Assembly: GCA_035275105.1 (NCBI GenBank)
Contig: DATENL010000090.1
Coordinates: 1-64,000, forward strand
Reading direction: 5' to 3'
DNA: 64,000 bases
From: AC-37 sp035275105
Lineage (GTDB): Bacteria; Actinomycetota; Thermoleophilia; Solirubrobacterales; Thermoleophilaceae
Within the stretch, counting starts at the first letter, position 1. Every line of letters begins with the position of its first letter. The translations under genes were made by a program, and so were the position numbers. Of this stretch, positions 15,715 to 23,700 are shown piece after piece. The notes beneath the pieces were generated by a model. It did not search any database and was not told the DNA's origin. It was given only the letters and a program-made list of their open reading frames with translations.

Positions 15715-16188
15715 CTAGCCGGGCAGCGCGCCCGGCGGGCCGACGAGCTCGATGTCGTTCACGCTCGCGATCGACGCGACCGTCGCGGCCTCCTCCAGCG
15801 ACGGCCAGCCACCGCCCACGGGCTCGCTGACGGCGCGGTTGAAGTCGTCGAAGCGCGCCAGCGACCGCACGTGCGTGAGCACGAACCAGGTGGCGCGGTC
15901 CGACTCGACGCGGAAGCTCCGCTCCAGGCCGGCGGGCGCCACGACCACGTCGCCGGGAGCGGCAGACACGGTCTCGTCGCCGACGAAGAAGGTGACGATG
16001 CCCTGGGTCACGCGGTAGGCCTCGCCCTCGTCGCGGGTGTGGAGCGGGGGCATCTTGCCGCCGCCGGCCGTGCGCTCGGCCAGGACCGGCCTGCGGCCGT
16101 CATCGGCGTCCTCGGCGAGGACCGAGGCGACCTGGTCCACGAACCAGTCGGTCGCGGCGGTTTCGGTGAGGACGGCGTGCTCGATCAT
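15715..16188 (-). CDS. cupin-domain protein
   Basis: A 157-residue protein with a single cupin barrel (about 35-115). Motif 1 is recognisable in KMPPLHTRDEGEAYRVTQGIV, with a His and a Glu-Glu-Tyr arrangement where metal ligands would lie. Motif 2 is weak: GDVVVAPAGLERSFRV lacks the usual His, so metal binding may be partial. The C-terminal region is acidic. The function of this kind of stand-alone cupin is unknown; some bind small molecules or isomerise sugars. It lies alone between the flavin reductase operon (convergent) and the EamA gene. Confidence 0.8.
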   Translation of the reverse strand: MIEHAVLTETAATDWFVDQVASVLAEDADDGRRPVLAERTAGGGKMPPLHTRDEGEAYRVTQGIVTFFVGDETVSAAPGDVVVAPAGLERSFRVESDRATWFVLTHVRSLARFDDFNRAVSEPVGGGWPSLEEAATVASIASVNDIELVGPPGALPG

Positions 16189-16228
16189 GTGTCAATCCTC
16201 GCGCGCGCCCGGGCGCGCTCCAATCGGG

Positions 16229-17149
16229 CTACCCGGCATCCCGGGGGTGCGGGAAACCGCACCCCCCGACCGCGGGTTGGGCAGCCGCGCCGACGGGCGC
16301 CGGCGCCGCTGCCGCTTCCGGAGTCGCCTCCGGGTCACGGTGAAGCGCGACCCCGGCGACCACCAGCAAGACCCCCACGACCTCGACGAGCGACGGCACC
16401 TGGCGCAGGACGAGCACGCCGATCACCGTCGCCGTCGCGGGTAGCAGCGCGACCATCAGCGCGTAGGTGCCGCGGCTGAGACCGGCCATGGCGAGCTGGT
16501 CGAACACGTACGGAACGACCGACGACGACACGCCGACACCGATCCCGGCGAGCAGGGCGGCCGGATCGAGGAACGCCGGCGCGGCGTCGAGGCCGGCGAT
16601 CGGCGTGACGACCACGGCGGCCACGAGCATCGCGGCGGCGAGGCCGTCGATGCCCCCGACGCCCGGATGCCGCGCGACCCGGTGGGCCAGGACTATGTAC
16701 GCGGCGAACAGCAGCGCGTTCGCGAACGCGAACGCAACGCCGAGGGGCTCGCCCTCGAGCCGGACGCCGGTGATCAGGTAGACGCCCGGGACGGCGATCG
16801 CCAGCGCCGCGAGGTTGCGCGAGGTGCGCGCGCCGAGGGCGGCGAGCACGACCACCGGCAGGAACTCCACGGTGGCCACGGTGGCCAGCGGCAGGCGGTC
16901 GATGGCCGCGTAGAAGCAGCAGTTCATGACCGCGAGCACGGTCCCCCAGGCGAGTATCAGCCGGCCGGCCGAGCCCCGGAGCGCGCGCCAGGGGCGGCGC
17001 CAGACCGCGAAGATCGCCGCCGCCGACGCGATCCGCAGCCACGCCACGCCCAGGACGTCGACGCGCGCGAACAGCAGGACGGCGAACGCGGGGCCGAGGT
17101 AGTGGAACACCGCGCTGCCGACGAAGTACAGCTCCGGTCGCCGCCGCAT
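16229..17149 (-). CDS. EamA/DMT family transporter
   Basis: A 306-residue membrane protein with ten hydrophobic helices arranged as two EamA repeats of five, characteristic of the drug/metabolite transporter superfamily (RhaT/YdcZ/PecM-like). The second repeat contains the typical GxxSSVVPYVFDQLAMAGLS and ALLPATATVIGVLVLRQ. Many members export amino acids or their derivatives. I prefer the ATG at 17149 because an earlier start would overlap the promoter of the divergent Lrp gene. The divergent Lrp regulator 62 bp away strongly suggests an amino-acid or analogue exporter controlled by its substrate. Confidence 0.88.
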   Translation of the reverse strand: MRRRPELYFVGSAVFHYLGPAFAVLLFARVDVLGVAWLRIASAAAIFAVWRRPWRALRGSAGRLILAWGTVLAVMNCCFYAAIDRLPLATVATVEFLPVVVLAALGARTSRNLAALAIAVPGVYLITGVRLEGEPLGVAFAFANALLFAAYIVLAHRVARHPGVGGIDGLAAAMLVAAVVVTPIAGLDAAPAFLDPAALLAGIGVGVSSSVVPYVFDQLAMAGLSRGTYALMVALLPATATVIGVLVLRQVPSLVEVVGVLLVVAGVALHRDPEATPEAAAAPAPVGAAAQPAVGGCGFPHPRDAG

Positions 17150-17198
17150 GACCTCAGTTTTCCGCGGCGAGCCGCTTGCGTACATGGGAAACCGAAGG

Positions 17199-17204
17199 TA
17201 TTCT
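17199..17204 (+). promoter_or_regulatory. -10 element of the Lrp gene (leaderless)
   Basis: TATTCT followed 7 nt later by the ATG at 17212. It supports the shorter start and a leaderless transcript. Confidence 0.55.
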
Positions 17205-17211
17205 CGATGGC

Positions 17212-17688
17212 ATGGCTACGAATGCAAGGGACTTTGGGCTGGACGCCATCGATGAGCGGTTACTCGGCGAGCTTCAGGACGACGCCCGGGTCTCCCTCGC
17301 CGAGCTCGGCCGCCGCGTCCGGCTGTCGTCGCCCGCCGTGGCCGACCGCCTGCGCCGGCTCGAGTCGGACGGCGTTCTCGCCGGCTACCGCGCCGAGGTC
17401 GACCCGGCCGCGCTCGGCTACTCGCTGACTTCGATGGTCCGCATCCGGCCGAGCCCGCGCCAGATCGCGCGGGTCGCCGAGCTGGCCCGGGAGACGCCGG
17501 AGGTCGTGGAGTGCCACCGGGTGACCGGCGAGGACTGCTTCTTCGTCAAGGCGCACGTGCGCGACGTCCGCCACCTCGAGGAGCTGATCGACACCTTTAC
17601 CCCGTTCGGGCAGACGACGACCTCGATAGTGCAGTCGAGCCCCGTGCCGCCGCGTGGCGTCGCCCTCGGCCGTCCGACCGCTTTGTGA
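17212..17688 (+). CDS. Lrp/AsnC family transcriptional regulator
   Basis: A 158-residue regulator. The AsnC-type helix-turn-helix is at about 8-60 (LDAIDERLLGELQDDARVSL, then LGRRVRLSSPAVADRLRRLE). The RAM ligand-binding domain follows at about 65-145 with ETPEVVECHRVTGEDCFFVK, which carries the G-x-D-C-F/Y pocket motif. Lrp-type proteins are octamers that respond to amino acids. The ATG at 17212 is chosen because a TATTCT -10 lies 7 nt before it. The divergent EamA transporter is the probable target, as in LysE/LysG-like pairs. Confidence 0.92.
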   Translation: MATNARDFGLDAIDERLLGELQDDARVSLAELGRRVRLSSPAVADRLRRLESDGVLAGYRAEVDPAALGYSLTSMVRIRPSPRQIARVAELARETPEVVECHRVTGEDCFFVKAHVRDVRHLEELIDTFTPFGQTTTSIVQSSPVPPRGVALGRPTAL

Positions 17689-17720
17689 GGGCGATCACCC
17701 CCCGCCGCGTGGCCGGCCGT

Positions 17721-17726
17721 TAACGT
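17721..17726 (+). promoter_or_regulatory. -10 element of the SnoaL-like gene (leaderless)
   Basis: TAACGT, followed by 7 nt and the GTG at 17734. Confidence 0.45.
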
Positions 17727-17733
17727 CCGCGGC

Positions 17734-18237
17734 GTGAGCACCGAGCTGCGGGCCTCGGACCCCGCAGAGACCCGCGACCGGCTCCGCGACGCCATGCAGC
17801 GCCGCGACCTGCCCGCCGCCGTCGCGACCTTCGCGCCCGACGTCATCCTCCACTCCCCCATCCTCGGGGGCCCGCCGTTCGAGGGCCCCCAGGCGGTTGG
17901 TGACCTGCTCGGAGCCGTGATGACGAACTTCGACGACTACACGTACACGGCGGTGTCGGGCAGCGGCGACATGCAGATGCTCGCCTTCCACGCGCGCGTG
18001 CGCGGCCACGACGTCGACGTCGTCGACCTGCTGCGGATGGACGGCGCCGGCCGGGTCAGGGAGATAACCGTGCACATCCGGCCGATGGCCGGCCTGGCCC
18101 ACGTAGCTGCCGCCCTGGGCCCCCACCTCGCCAGGGGGCCGCTCCACCGCATCCTGATCACGGCTTTCTCACGGCCCCTGGCCCTACTGCTGTCACTCGC
18201 CGAGCCGCTGGTACCGCGCCTGATCCGGACCAGATAG
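17734..18237 (+). CDS. SnoaL/NTF2-like domain protein
   Basis: A 167-residue protein with an NTF2-like cone fold at about 8-120: helix TRDRLRDAMQRRDLPAAVAT, then FAPDVILHSPILGGPPFEGP, the strand YTYTAVSGSGDMQMLAFHAR and the closing VREITVHIRPM. SnoaL-like proteins include polyketide cyclases, isomerases and hydrolases, but most are uncharacterised. The C-terminal 45 residues (about 122-167) form an amphipathic and hydrophobic helix ending in LIRTR, perhaps membrane-associated. Its GTG start follows a TAACGT hexamer by 7 nt. It is convergent with mdh. Confidence 0.8.
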   Translation: MSTELRASDPAETRDRLRDAMQRRDLPAAVATFAPDVILHSPILGGPPFEGPQAVGDLLGAVMTNFDDYTYTAVSGSGDMQMLAFHARVRGHDVDVVDLLRMDGAGRVREITVHIRPMAGLAHVAAALGPHLARGPLHRILITAFSRPLALLLSLAEPLVPRLIRTR

Positions 18238-18253
18238 AGCGGCCGGCCGGCCG

Positions 18254-19183
18254 TCAGACGTTCTTCAGGGCCTCGACCAGCTCCTGAACGGCACCCGCCG
18301 ACTTCTCGAGCTCACCCCGCTCCGCGTCGTCGAGCTCAATCTCCACGATCTCCTCGACCCCCTCGGCGCCCAGCCGGACGGGGACGCCCACGAACAGCCC
18401 GTCCAGGCCGTACTCGCCCTGGCAAAGCGCCGCGCACGGCAGCACGCGCTTCTGGTCGAAGACGATCGAGTCCACCATCTCCACGACCGCCGCCGACGGC
18501 GCGTAGAACGCCGAGCCCTTCTGGAGCAGCTTCACGACCTCGGCGCCGCCGTCGCGCGTGCGCTGCACGATCTCCTCGAGGCGGTCGTCGGAGATCTTCT
18601 GGCGGATCGGGATGCCGGCGACGTTGGTGTACGAGACCACCGGCACCATCGTGTCGCCGTGGCCGCCCAGGACGAACCCGGTCACGTCGCGCACCGATAC
18701 GCCGAGCTCCCACGCGAGGAAAGTGCGGAAGCGGGCGGAGTCGAGGATCCCAGCCATGCCGATCACGCGCTGGCGGGGGAACTGGGTGGTGTCGAACGCG
18801 ACGTGGCACATCGCGTCGAGGGGATTGGTCACGACGATGACGATCGCGTCGGGCGAGCGGTCCTTCACCTCGGACGCGACACCACCGACGATCTCCTTGT
18901 TCTTGGCGAGGAGGTCGTCACGGCTCATCCCGGGTTGGCGCGGAAAGCCGGACGTGATGACAACTATCTCCGATCCGGACGTCTCGTCGTAGCCGTTCGT
19001 ACCCACGATGTTGGCCTCGTATCCCACGACCGGGCCGGACTGGTTCAGGTCAAGCGCCTTGCCCTGCGGCATGCCCTCCACGATGTCCACGAGCACCACG
19101 TCCGCGTAATCGCGCTCCGCAAGCCGTTGCGCCGTGGTTGCACCCACATTGCCTCCACCGACTACAGTTATCTTCCTTCTCAC
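18254..19183 (-). CDS. mdh: malate dehydrogenase (LDH-like type)
   Basis: A 309-residue NAD-dependent dehydrogenase of the LDH-like malate dehydrogenase group. The Rossmann motif is ITVVGGGNVGATTA (GxGxxG), the NAD-selecting Asp is in VLVDIVEG, the substrate-binding Arg pair is in GFPRQPGMSRDDLL, VTNPLDAM precedes the third Arg, and the catalytic His is in VLGGHGDTMVP. The Arg in GFPRQPGMSR rather than a Gln points to malate, not lactate. It converts malate to oxaloacetate in the TCA cycle. The GTG start has AGGAAAGG upstream. Neighbouring idh and sdh genes make up a TCA cluster. A DNA-binding protein gene is divergent, 29 bp away. Confidence 0.95.
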   Translation of the reverse strand: MRRKITVVGGGNVGATTAQRLAERDYADVVLVDIVEGMPQGKALDLNQSGPVVGYEANIVGTNGYDETSGSEIVVITSGFPRQPGMSRDDLLAKNKEIVGGVASEVKDRSPDAIVIVVTNPLDAMCHVAFDTTQFPRQRVIGMAGILDSARFRTFLAWELGVSVRDVTGFVLGGHGDTMVPVVSYTNVAGIPIRQKISDDRLEEIVQRTRDGGAEVVKLLQKGSAFYAPSAAVVEMVDSIVFDQKRVLPCAALCQGEYGLDGLFVGVPVRLGAEGVEEIVEIELDDAERGELEKSAGAVQELVEALKNV

Positions 19184-19212
19184 GTATCTACCTTTCCTGG
19201 GAGGACGTTTAA

Positions 19213-19629
19213 ATGGCTGACTTCTTGACCGAACAGGTCAATGCGCTGGAGAATCGTCTGAAAGAGCTACGACCGGCGTACGAGGAGTACCTCGAGGTCG
19301 AGCAGGTTCGCGACGCCCTCACCAGCGCCACCGGCCGCCGCGCCCCCGGCCGCCCGCGCGGCACCGGCGCCACGCGCCGCGGTCCCGGCCGGCCCAAGGG
19401 CAGCACCACCCGGCGGCGCAGCACCAACGGCCGCCGCCGCCGCGGTCGCCGCGGGGGCACCCGCGCGGCCCAGGCGCTCCAGGTCGTGCGCGAGAACCCT
19501 GGCATCACGGTCAGCGAGATGGCCGGGAAGATGAGCATCAAGCAGCCCAACTACCTCTACCGCGTGATGAACCAGCTCGAGAGCGACGGGGCTGTCAAGA
19601 AGACCGGTAAGGGATACACCGCGAAGTGA
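19213..19629 (+). CDS. basic AT-hook/winged-helix DNA-binding protein
   Basis: A 138-residue protein in three parts: an N-terminal helix (about 1-40, ALENRLKELRPAYEEYLEVE) suited to dimerisation, a highly basic middle (about 42-80) with AT-hook-like GRPRG and GPGRPKGS motifs, and a C-terminal winged helix (about 84-138, NPGITVSEMAGKMSIKQPNY, then LYRVMNQLESDGAVKKTG). The combination resembles nucleoid-associated proteins rather than a ligand-responsive repressor. GGGAGG precedes the ATG. It is divergent from mdh and convergent with idh, so its position within a TCA block is striking, but no target is proven. Confidence 0.8.
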   Translation: MADFLTEQVNALENRLKELRPAYEEYLEVEQVRDALTSATGRRAPGRPRGTGATRRGPGRPKGSTTRRRSTNGRRRRGRRGGTRAAQALQVVRENPGITVSEMAGKMSIKQPNYLYRVMNQLESDGAVKKTGKGYTAK

Positions 19630-19639
19630 GGCGCCGCGG

Positions 19640-20737
19640 CTAGGCGGCCGCGACCCTCTCCATCTTCGCTATCACCGCGTCGGCGACGTCCGACGTGCCC
19701 ACGGCGCTCGGATCGTCCCGCGTGGGCTTCATGTCGTACGTGACCGATTCGCCCTCGCGGATGACCTCGGCGATCGCGCCCTCGAGCCGTTCGGCGGCGT
19801 CGCGCTCCTCGATGTGGCGCAGCAGCATCACCCCGGACAGCATCAGCGCCATCGGGTTCACCTTGTTCTGCCCCTTGTACTTCGGCGCCGATCCGTGCAC
19901 CGCCTCGAACACCGCGTAGTCGTCGCCCACGTTCGCGCCCGGAGCCATGCCCAGCCCGCCGATCAGACCGGCGCCCAGGTCGGACACGATGTCGCCGTAG
20001 AGGTTCGGGAGCACGAGCACGTCGTACTCCTCGGGACGTGACACGAGCTGGTTGCACAGGTTGTCGACGATCCTGTCCTCGAACTCGATGTCGGGATATT
20101 CCTGCTTCGCAACCTCTTGAGCGGTGTGGAGGAACAAACCATCAGTGAACTTCATGATGTTCGCTTTGTGAACAGCAGTAACTTTTGACCTGCCGTAAGC
20201 CTTCGCGTACTCGAACGCCTCACGCACTATCCGCTGCGTGCCCGTCACCGAGATCGGCTTGATGGAGACCCCGATGTCCTCACGCAGCTCGGTGCCGTTC
20301 GTCTCCTTGATGAACTGGCGCAGCCGCTCGGTGTCCTCCTCGCCCTTCTCGTACTCGACTCCGGCGTAGAGGTCCTCGTGGTTCTCGCGCACCACGACGA
20401 TGTCCGTGTCGGGGAACCGGGTGCGCACGCCCTCGTACGCCTTGCAGGGGCGCAGGCAGGCGAACAGGTCCAGCTCCTTCCGGAGGGCGACGTTCACCGA
20501 CCGGAACCCTGACCCCACCGGCGTGGTGATCGGGCCCTTGATCGCGAGGCCGCGCTCCCTGATCGACTCGATCACGCGATCGGGCAGCGGCGTTCCCTCG
20601 CTCTCGTAGACGTCGGTTCCGGCGTCCTGCCAGTCCCAGTCGAATTCGACACCGGTGGCCTCGAGCACCCGCCGCACGGCCTCGGATATCTCGGGGCCCG
20701 TTCCGTCGCCGCGGATGAAGGTGACGCGGTAAGCCAA
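19640..20737 (-). CDS. isocitrate dehydrogenase, isopropylmalate-dehydrogenase-like (NAD-type)
   Basis: A 365-residue member of the isocitrate/isopropylmalate dehydrogenase family. Motifs: FIRGDGTGPEISEAVRRVLE at the N-terminus; the phosphorylation-loop-like TPVGSGFRSVNVALRKELDL with a Ser that contacts isocitrate; VRENHEDLYAGVEY (catalytic Tyr); and the metal site LPNLYGDIVSDLGAGLIGGL followed by EAVHGSAPKYKGQNKVNP. The NLYGDIxSDLxAG pattern and the length fit the small NAD-type isocitrate dehydrogenases rather than LeuB, whose substrate-binding helix differs. It makes 2-oxoglutarate. Homoisocitrate or tartrate dehydrogenase activity cannot be excluded, but the mdh and sdh neighbours favour a TCA role. 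Confidence 0.87.
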   Translation of the reverse strand: MAYRVTFIRGDGTGPEISEAVRRVLEATGVEFDWDWQDAGTDVYESEGTPLPDRVIESIRERGLAIKGPITTPVGSGFRSVNVALRKELDLFACLRPCKAYEGVRTRFPDTDIVVVRENHEDLYAGVEYEKGEEDTERLRQFIKETNGTELREDIGVSIKPISVTGTQRIVREAFEYAKAYGRSKVTAVHKANIMKFTDGLFLHTAQEVAKQEYPDIEFEDRIVDNLCNQLVSRPEEYDVLVLPNLYGDIVSDLGAGLIGGLGMAPGANVGDDYAVFEAVHGSAPKYKGQNKVNPMALMLSGVMLLRHIEERDAAERLEGAIAEVIREGESVTYDMKPTRDDPSAVGTSDVADAVIAKMERVAAA

Positions 20738-20800
20738 CTCGGTCCTTTCTCCAGCTTTACGAATCGCGCATCATGGCACGCGCCGGCCGGGGCCCCGGCC

Positions 20801-20806
20801 TACCAT
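20801..20806 (+). promoter_or_regulatory. -10 element of the site-2 protease gene (leaderless)
   Basis: TACCAT followed by 6 nt and the ATG at 20813. Confidence 0.45.
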
Positions 20807-20812
20807 GGGTCG

Positions 20813-21958
20813 ATGGGCGGTGGCCGCTCCATCCAGCTTGCGCGGGTGTTCGGCGTTCGGATCGGCGTCGACCCGAGCTGGTTCATCGTCCTGTTCCTGG
20901 TGATCTGGTCGCTGTCGGAGTCCTACAAGGACATCTTCCCCGGCCAGGACACGAAGGCGTTCACGCTCGCGACGGTCAGCGCGCTCCTGTTCTTCGCGTC
21001 GGTCGTCCTGCACGAGCTCGGCCACGCGGTGGTCGCGATGCGAAACGGCATCGGCATAGCCGGGATCGACCTGTGGCTCTTCGGCGGCGTCGCCCGGATG
21101 AAGGGCGACACCCAGACACCGGCACAGGAGTTCAAGGTCGCGGTCGCGGGACCGGTCGTGACCGCTGTGATCGCCGCGGTCTGCTGGATCGCCGGCGGCA
21201 GCCACGCGATCGCGCTCGACGGCGACCACGTGAGCGCGGCGACCGCGATCCTCCGCTTCCTCGCGTTCATCAACCTGGCGCTGCTCGTCTTCAACCTCGT
21301 GCCGGGCTTCCCGCTCGACGGCGGCCGGATCGCCCGCGCGATCGCCTGGTGGCGCACCGGCGACCGCGACCGCGCGACCCGCTTCGCCGCGGCCCTGGGG
21401 CGCGGCTTCGGGATCATCCTCATGGGCGTCGGCCTCTACCTGCTGCTCGGCCCCCCGAAGGACACGATCGGCGGCGTCTGGCTGATCGCCGTCGGGTTCA
21501 TGTTGAGGCAGACGGCCCGCGCCGCCGAGGTCCAGAGCCGGATCTCCGAGCGCTTCGCGGGGCTGCGCGTGGCCGACGTGATGGACGCCGAGCCGGTCGT
21601 CCTCCCGGCCCAGACCAAGCTCGATCGCGCGCTCGACGAGTTCTTCCTGCGCTACCGCTGGCCGTGGTTCCCGGTCGTCGACGCCGCCGGCCACTTCCTC
21701 GGCCTGGTGAGCCGTCAGAAGGTCGAGGACGTGCCCGAGGCGCTCCGTCCCGGCTCCAGCGTCGACCAGGTGATGACCATCGAGGACGCCGGCAGCTACC
21801 GGATCGGGGTCGACGAGCCGCTCGAGACGCTGCTCGGCTCCGAGGGCCTGGTCCGGCTCGGCGCGCTCATGGCGGTCGACCCCGACGGGGTGGTGCGGGG
21901 AATCGTGACGGTCGACCAGGTGCGGCGCGCACTCCGCACCCAGACCGCCATCCCATAG
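20813..21958 (+). CDS. site-2 protease family (M50) membrane metalloprotease with CBS pair
   Basis: A 381-residue membrane protease. The zinc motif HELGH is at 67-71 inside a transmembrane helix, and the third ligand lies in LVPGFPLDGGRIARAI (the NPDG-like loop). About six helices occupy residues 22-230. The C-terminal 150 residues are two CBS domains (RVADVMDAEPVVLPAQTKLD and SSVDQVMTIEDAGSYRIGVD), which usually bind adenine nucleotides. This S2P-CBS type belongs to the SpoIVFB-like group and may cleave anti-sigma factors or other membrane proteins according to energy state. The target is unknown. A TACCAT hexamer 6 nt before the ATG suggests a leaderless transcript. Confidence 0.9.
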   Translation: MGGGRSIQLARVFGVRIGVDPSWFIVLFLVIWSLSESYKDIFPGQDTKAFTLATVSALLFFASVVLHELGHAVVAMRNGIGIAGIDLWLFGGVARMKGDTQTPAQEFKVAVAGPVVTAVIAAVCWIAGGSHAIALDGDHVSAATAILRFLAFINLALLVFNLVPGFPLDGGRIARAIAWWRTGDRDRATRFAAALGRGFGIILMGVGLYLLLGPPKDTIGGVWLIAVGFMLRQTARAAEVQSRISERFAGLRVADVMDAEPVVLPAQTKLDRALDEFFLRYRWPWFPVVDAAGHFLGLVSRQKVEDVPEALRPGSSVDQVMTIEDAGSYRIGVDEPLETLLGSEGLVRLGALMAVDPDGVVRGIVTVDQVRRALRTQTAIP

Positions 21959-21991
21959 AATCGCCTTCCCGCGCCGGGATCCCCCGGCGCG
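21956..21991 (+). promoter_or_regulatory. sdhA promoter -10 and leader hairpin
   Basis: TAGAAT (21956-21961) overlaps the stop codon of the upstream protease gene. In the leader a perfect 9-bp hairpin (CGCGCCGGG, loop ATCC, complement; 21970-21991) is followed by a purine-rich stretch before the ATG at 22017. The hairpin may insulate or regulate the sdh operon. Confidence 0.5.
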
Positions 21992-22016
21992 GTCCCTTGA
22001 AGGACTCCCCGAAGGA

Positions 22017-23699
22017 ATGCCCACCCACGACGTCCTGGTGATCGGAGCCGGCCTCGCCGGCCAGCGCGCCGCGCTCGCCGCGGCCGAGGAGGGCGCCTCG
22101 GTCGGGATCCTGTCCAAGGTCCACCCGGTCCGCTCGCACTCGAACGCCGCCCAGGGCGGGATCAACGCGGCGCTCAACCCGGAGGACTCGTGGGAGTCGC
22201 ACGCGTTCGACACGGTCAAGGGATCGGACTACCTGGGCGACCAGGACGCGATCGAGATCATGTGCCGGGAGGCTCCGAACGAGATCCTCACGCTCGAGCA
22301 CCTCGGGGTCACCTTCCACCGCAACGAGCACGGGCGGCTCGGCACCCGGGCGTTCGGCGGCGCCTCGGCGGCCCGCACCTACTACGTGGCGGACATCACG
22401 GGCCAGGCGATCCTGCACGTGCTCTACGAGCAGCTCATGAAGCACTCCGAGGTCTACCGCTACGAGGAGTGGTTCACCACCAACCTCGCGCTCGACGACG
22501 ACGGCCACGTGGCGGGCTGCATCGGGCGCAACATCCGCGACGGGTCGATGGAGGCCTTCGAGGCCAAGACCGTGATCCTCGCCAGCGGCGGCAACGGCCA
22601 GATCTACAACCCGACCACCAACGCGCTCATCTGCACCGGCGACGGGATCGCGATGGCGTACCGGATCGGCGCGCCGCTGATGGACATGGAGATGGTCCAG
22701 TACCACCCGACCACGCTCGCGGGCAACGGTCTGCTGATCACCGAGGGCGCCCGCGGCGAGGGCGCGCACCTCTACAACGCCGAGGGCGAGCGGTTCATGG
22801 AGAAGTACGCGCCGAACAAGATGGAGCTCGCGTCGCGCGACGTCGTCTCGCGCGCCGAGCAGACCGAGATCAACGAGGGGCGCGGCTTCCCGGACGGCAC
22901 GGTCGCGCTCGACATCACCAAGGTGCCGCGCAAGCGGATCCACGAGGCGCTGCGGGAGATCGTCAACGTGGGCCGCGACTTCGCGGGCGTCGACATCACC
23001 AGCGAGCCGATCCACATCAAGCCCGGCAACCACTACACGATGGGCGGGATCAAGACCGACGTCGACGGCCAAACGTCGGTCCCGGGCCTCTACGCGGCTG
23101 GCGAGGTCGCCTGCGTGTCGGTGCATGGCGGCAACCGGCTGGGCGCCAACTCGCTGCTCGACACGCTCGTGTTCGGCCGCCGGTCGGGCAAGCACGCGGC
23201 CGAGCACGCGCGCAACCACAGGCCCGCGTCGGTTCCGCACTCGTTGGTGGACGACGAGGCGCGCGGGATCGAGGACATCGTGCGCCGCGACGGGAACGGC
23301 CGCCGCGTCTCGGAGATCCGCGAGGAGCTCGGCCGGACGATGGACGAGTACGTGGCGGTGTTCCGCGACGAGGACGGGCTGCTGAAGGCGGGCGAGGCCG
23401 TCCAGCGCCTGAAGGAGGAGGCGAAGAGCGTCTCGATCGACGACAAGGGAACGGTCTTCAACCAGGACCTGCTCGGCGCGATCGAGCTCGGGTTCATGCT
23501 CGACAACGCCGAGTGCGTGGTGGTCGCGGCGCTCGAGCGCAAGGAGAGCCGCGGCGCGCAGTTCCGGACGGACTTCCCCGAACGCGACGACGACAACTGG
23601 CTCAAGCACATCGACCTCACGCGCGACGGCGACAAGCCGGCCGTCTCGTACTCTGAAGTGACGCTCACGAAGTGGGAGCCGGAAGAGCGGAAGTACTGA
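22017..23699 (+). CDS. sdhA: succinate dehydrogenase/fumarate reductase flavoprotein subunit
   Basis: A 560-residue flavoprotein. The FAD dinucleotide motif is VLVIGAGLAGQRAALAAAEE. The His that carries FAD covalently is in VRSHSNAAQGGINAAL. Substrate residues lie in FGGASAARTYYV, VQYHPTTL and GARGEGAHLYN, and the C-terminal FAD part in HGGNRLGANSLLD. It oxidises succinate to fumarate or works in reverse. Its length fits the short FrdA/SdhA forms. It starts an operon with an iron-sulphur subunit and a CCG-domain subunit, and no classical membrane anchors (SdhC/SdhD) follow. That makes the complex type E or methylmenaquinol:fumarate-reductase-like. Confidence 0.95.
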   Translation: MPTHDVLVIGAGLAGQRAALAAAEEGASVGILSKVHPVRSHSNAAQGGINAALNPEDSWESHAFDTVKGSDYLGDQDAIEIMCREAPNEILTLEHLGVTFHRNEHGRLGTRAFGGASAARTYYVADITGQAILHVLYEQLMKHSEVYRYEEWFTTNLALDDDGHVAGCIGRNIRDGSMEAFEAKTVILASGGNGQIYNPTTNALICTGDGIAMAYRIGAPLMDMEMVQYHPTTLAGNGLLITEGARGEGAHLYNAEGERFMEKYAPNKMELASRDVVSRAEQTEINEGRGFPDGTVALDITKVPRKRIHEALREIVNVGRDFAGVDITSEPIHIKPGNHYTMGGIKTDVDGQTSVPGLYAAGEVACVSVHGGNRLGANSLLDTLVFGRRSGKHAAEHARNHRPASVPHSLVDDEARGIEDIVRRDGNGRRVSEIREELGRTMDEYVAVFRDEDGLLKAGEAVQRLKEEAKSVSIDDKGTVFNQDLLGAIELGFMLDNAECVVVAALERKESRGAQFRTDFPERDDDNWLKHIDLTRDGDKPAVSYSEVTLTKWEPEERKY

Positions 23700-23700
23700 A

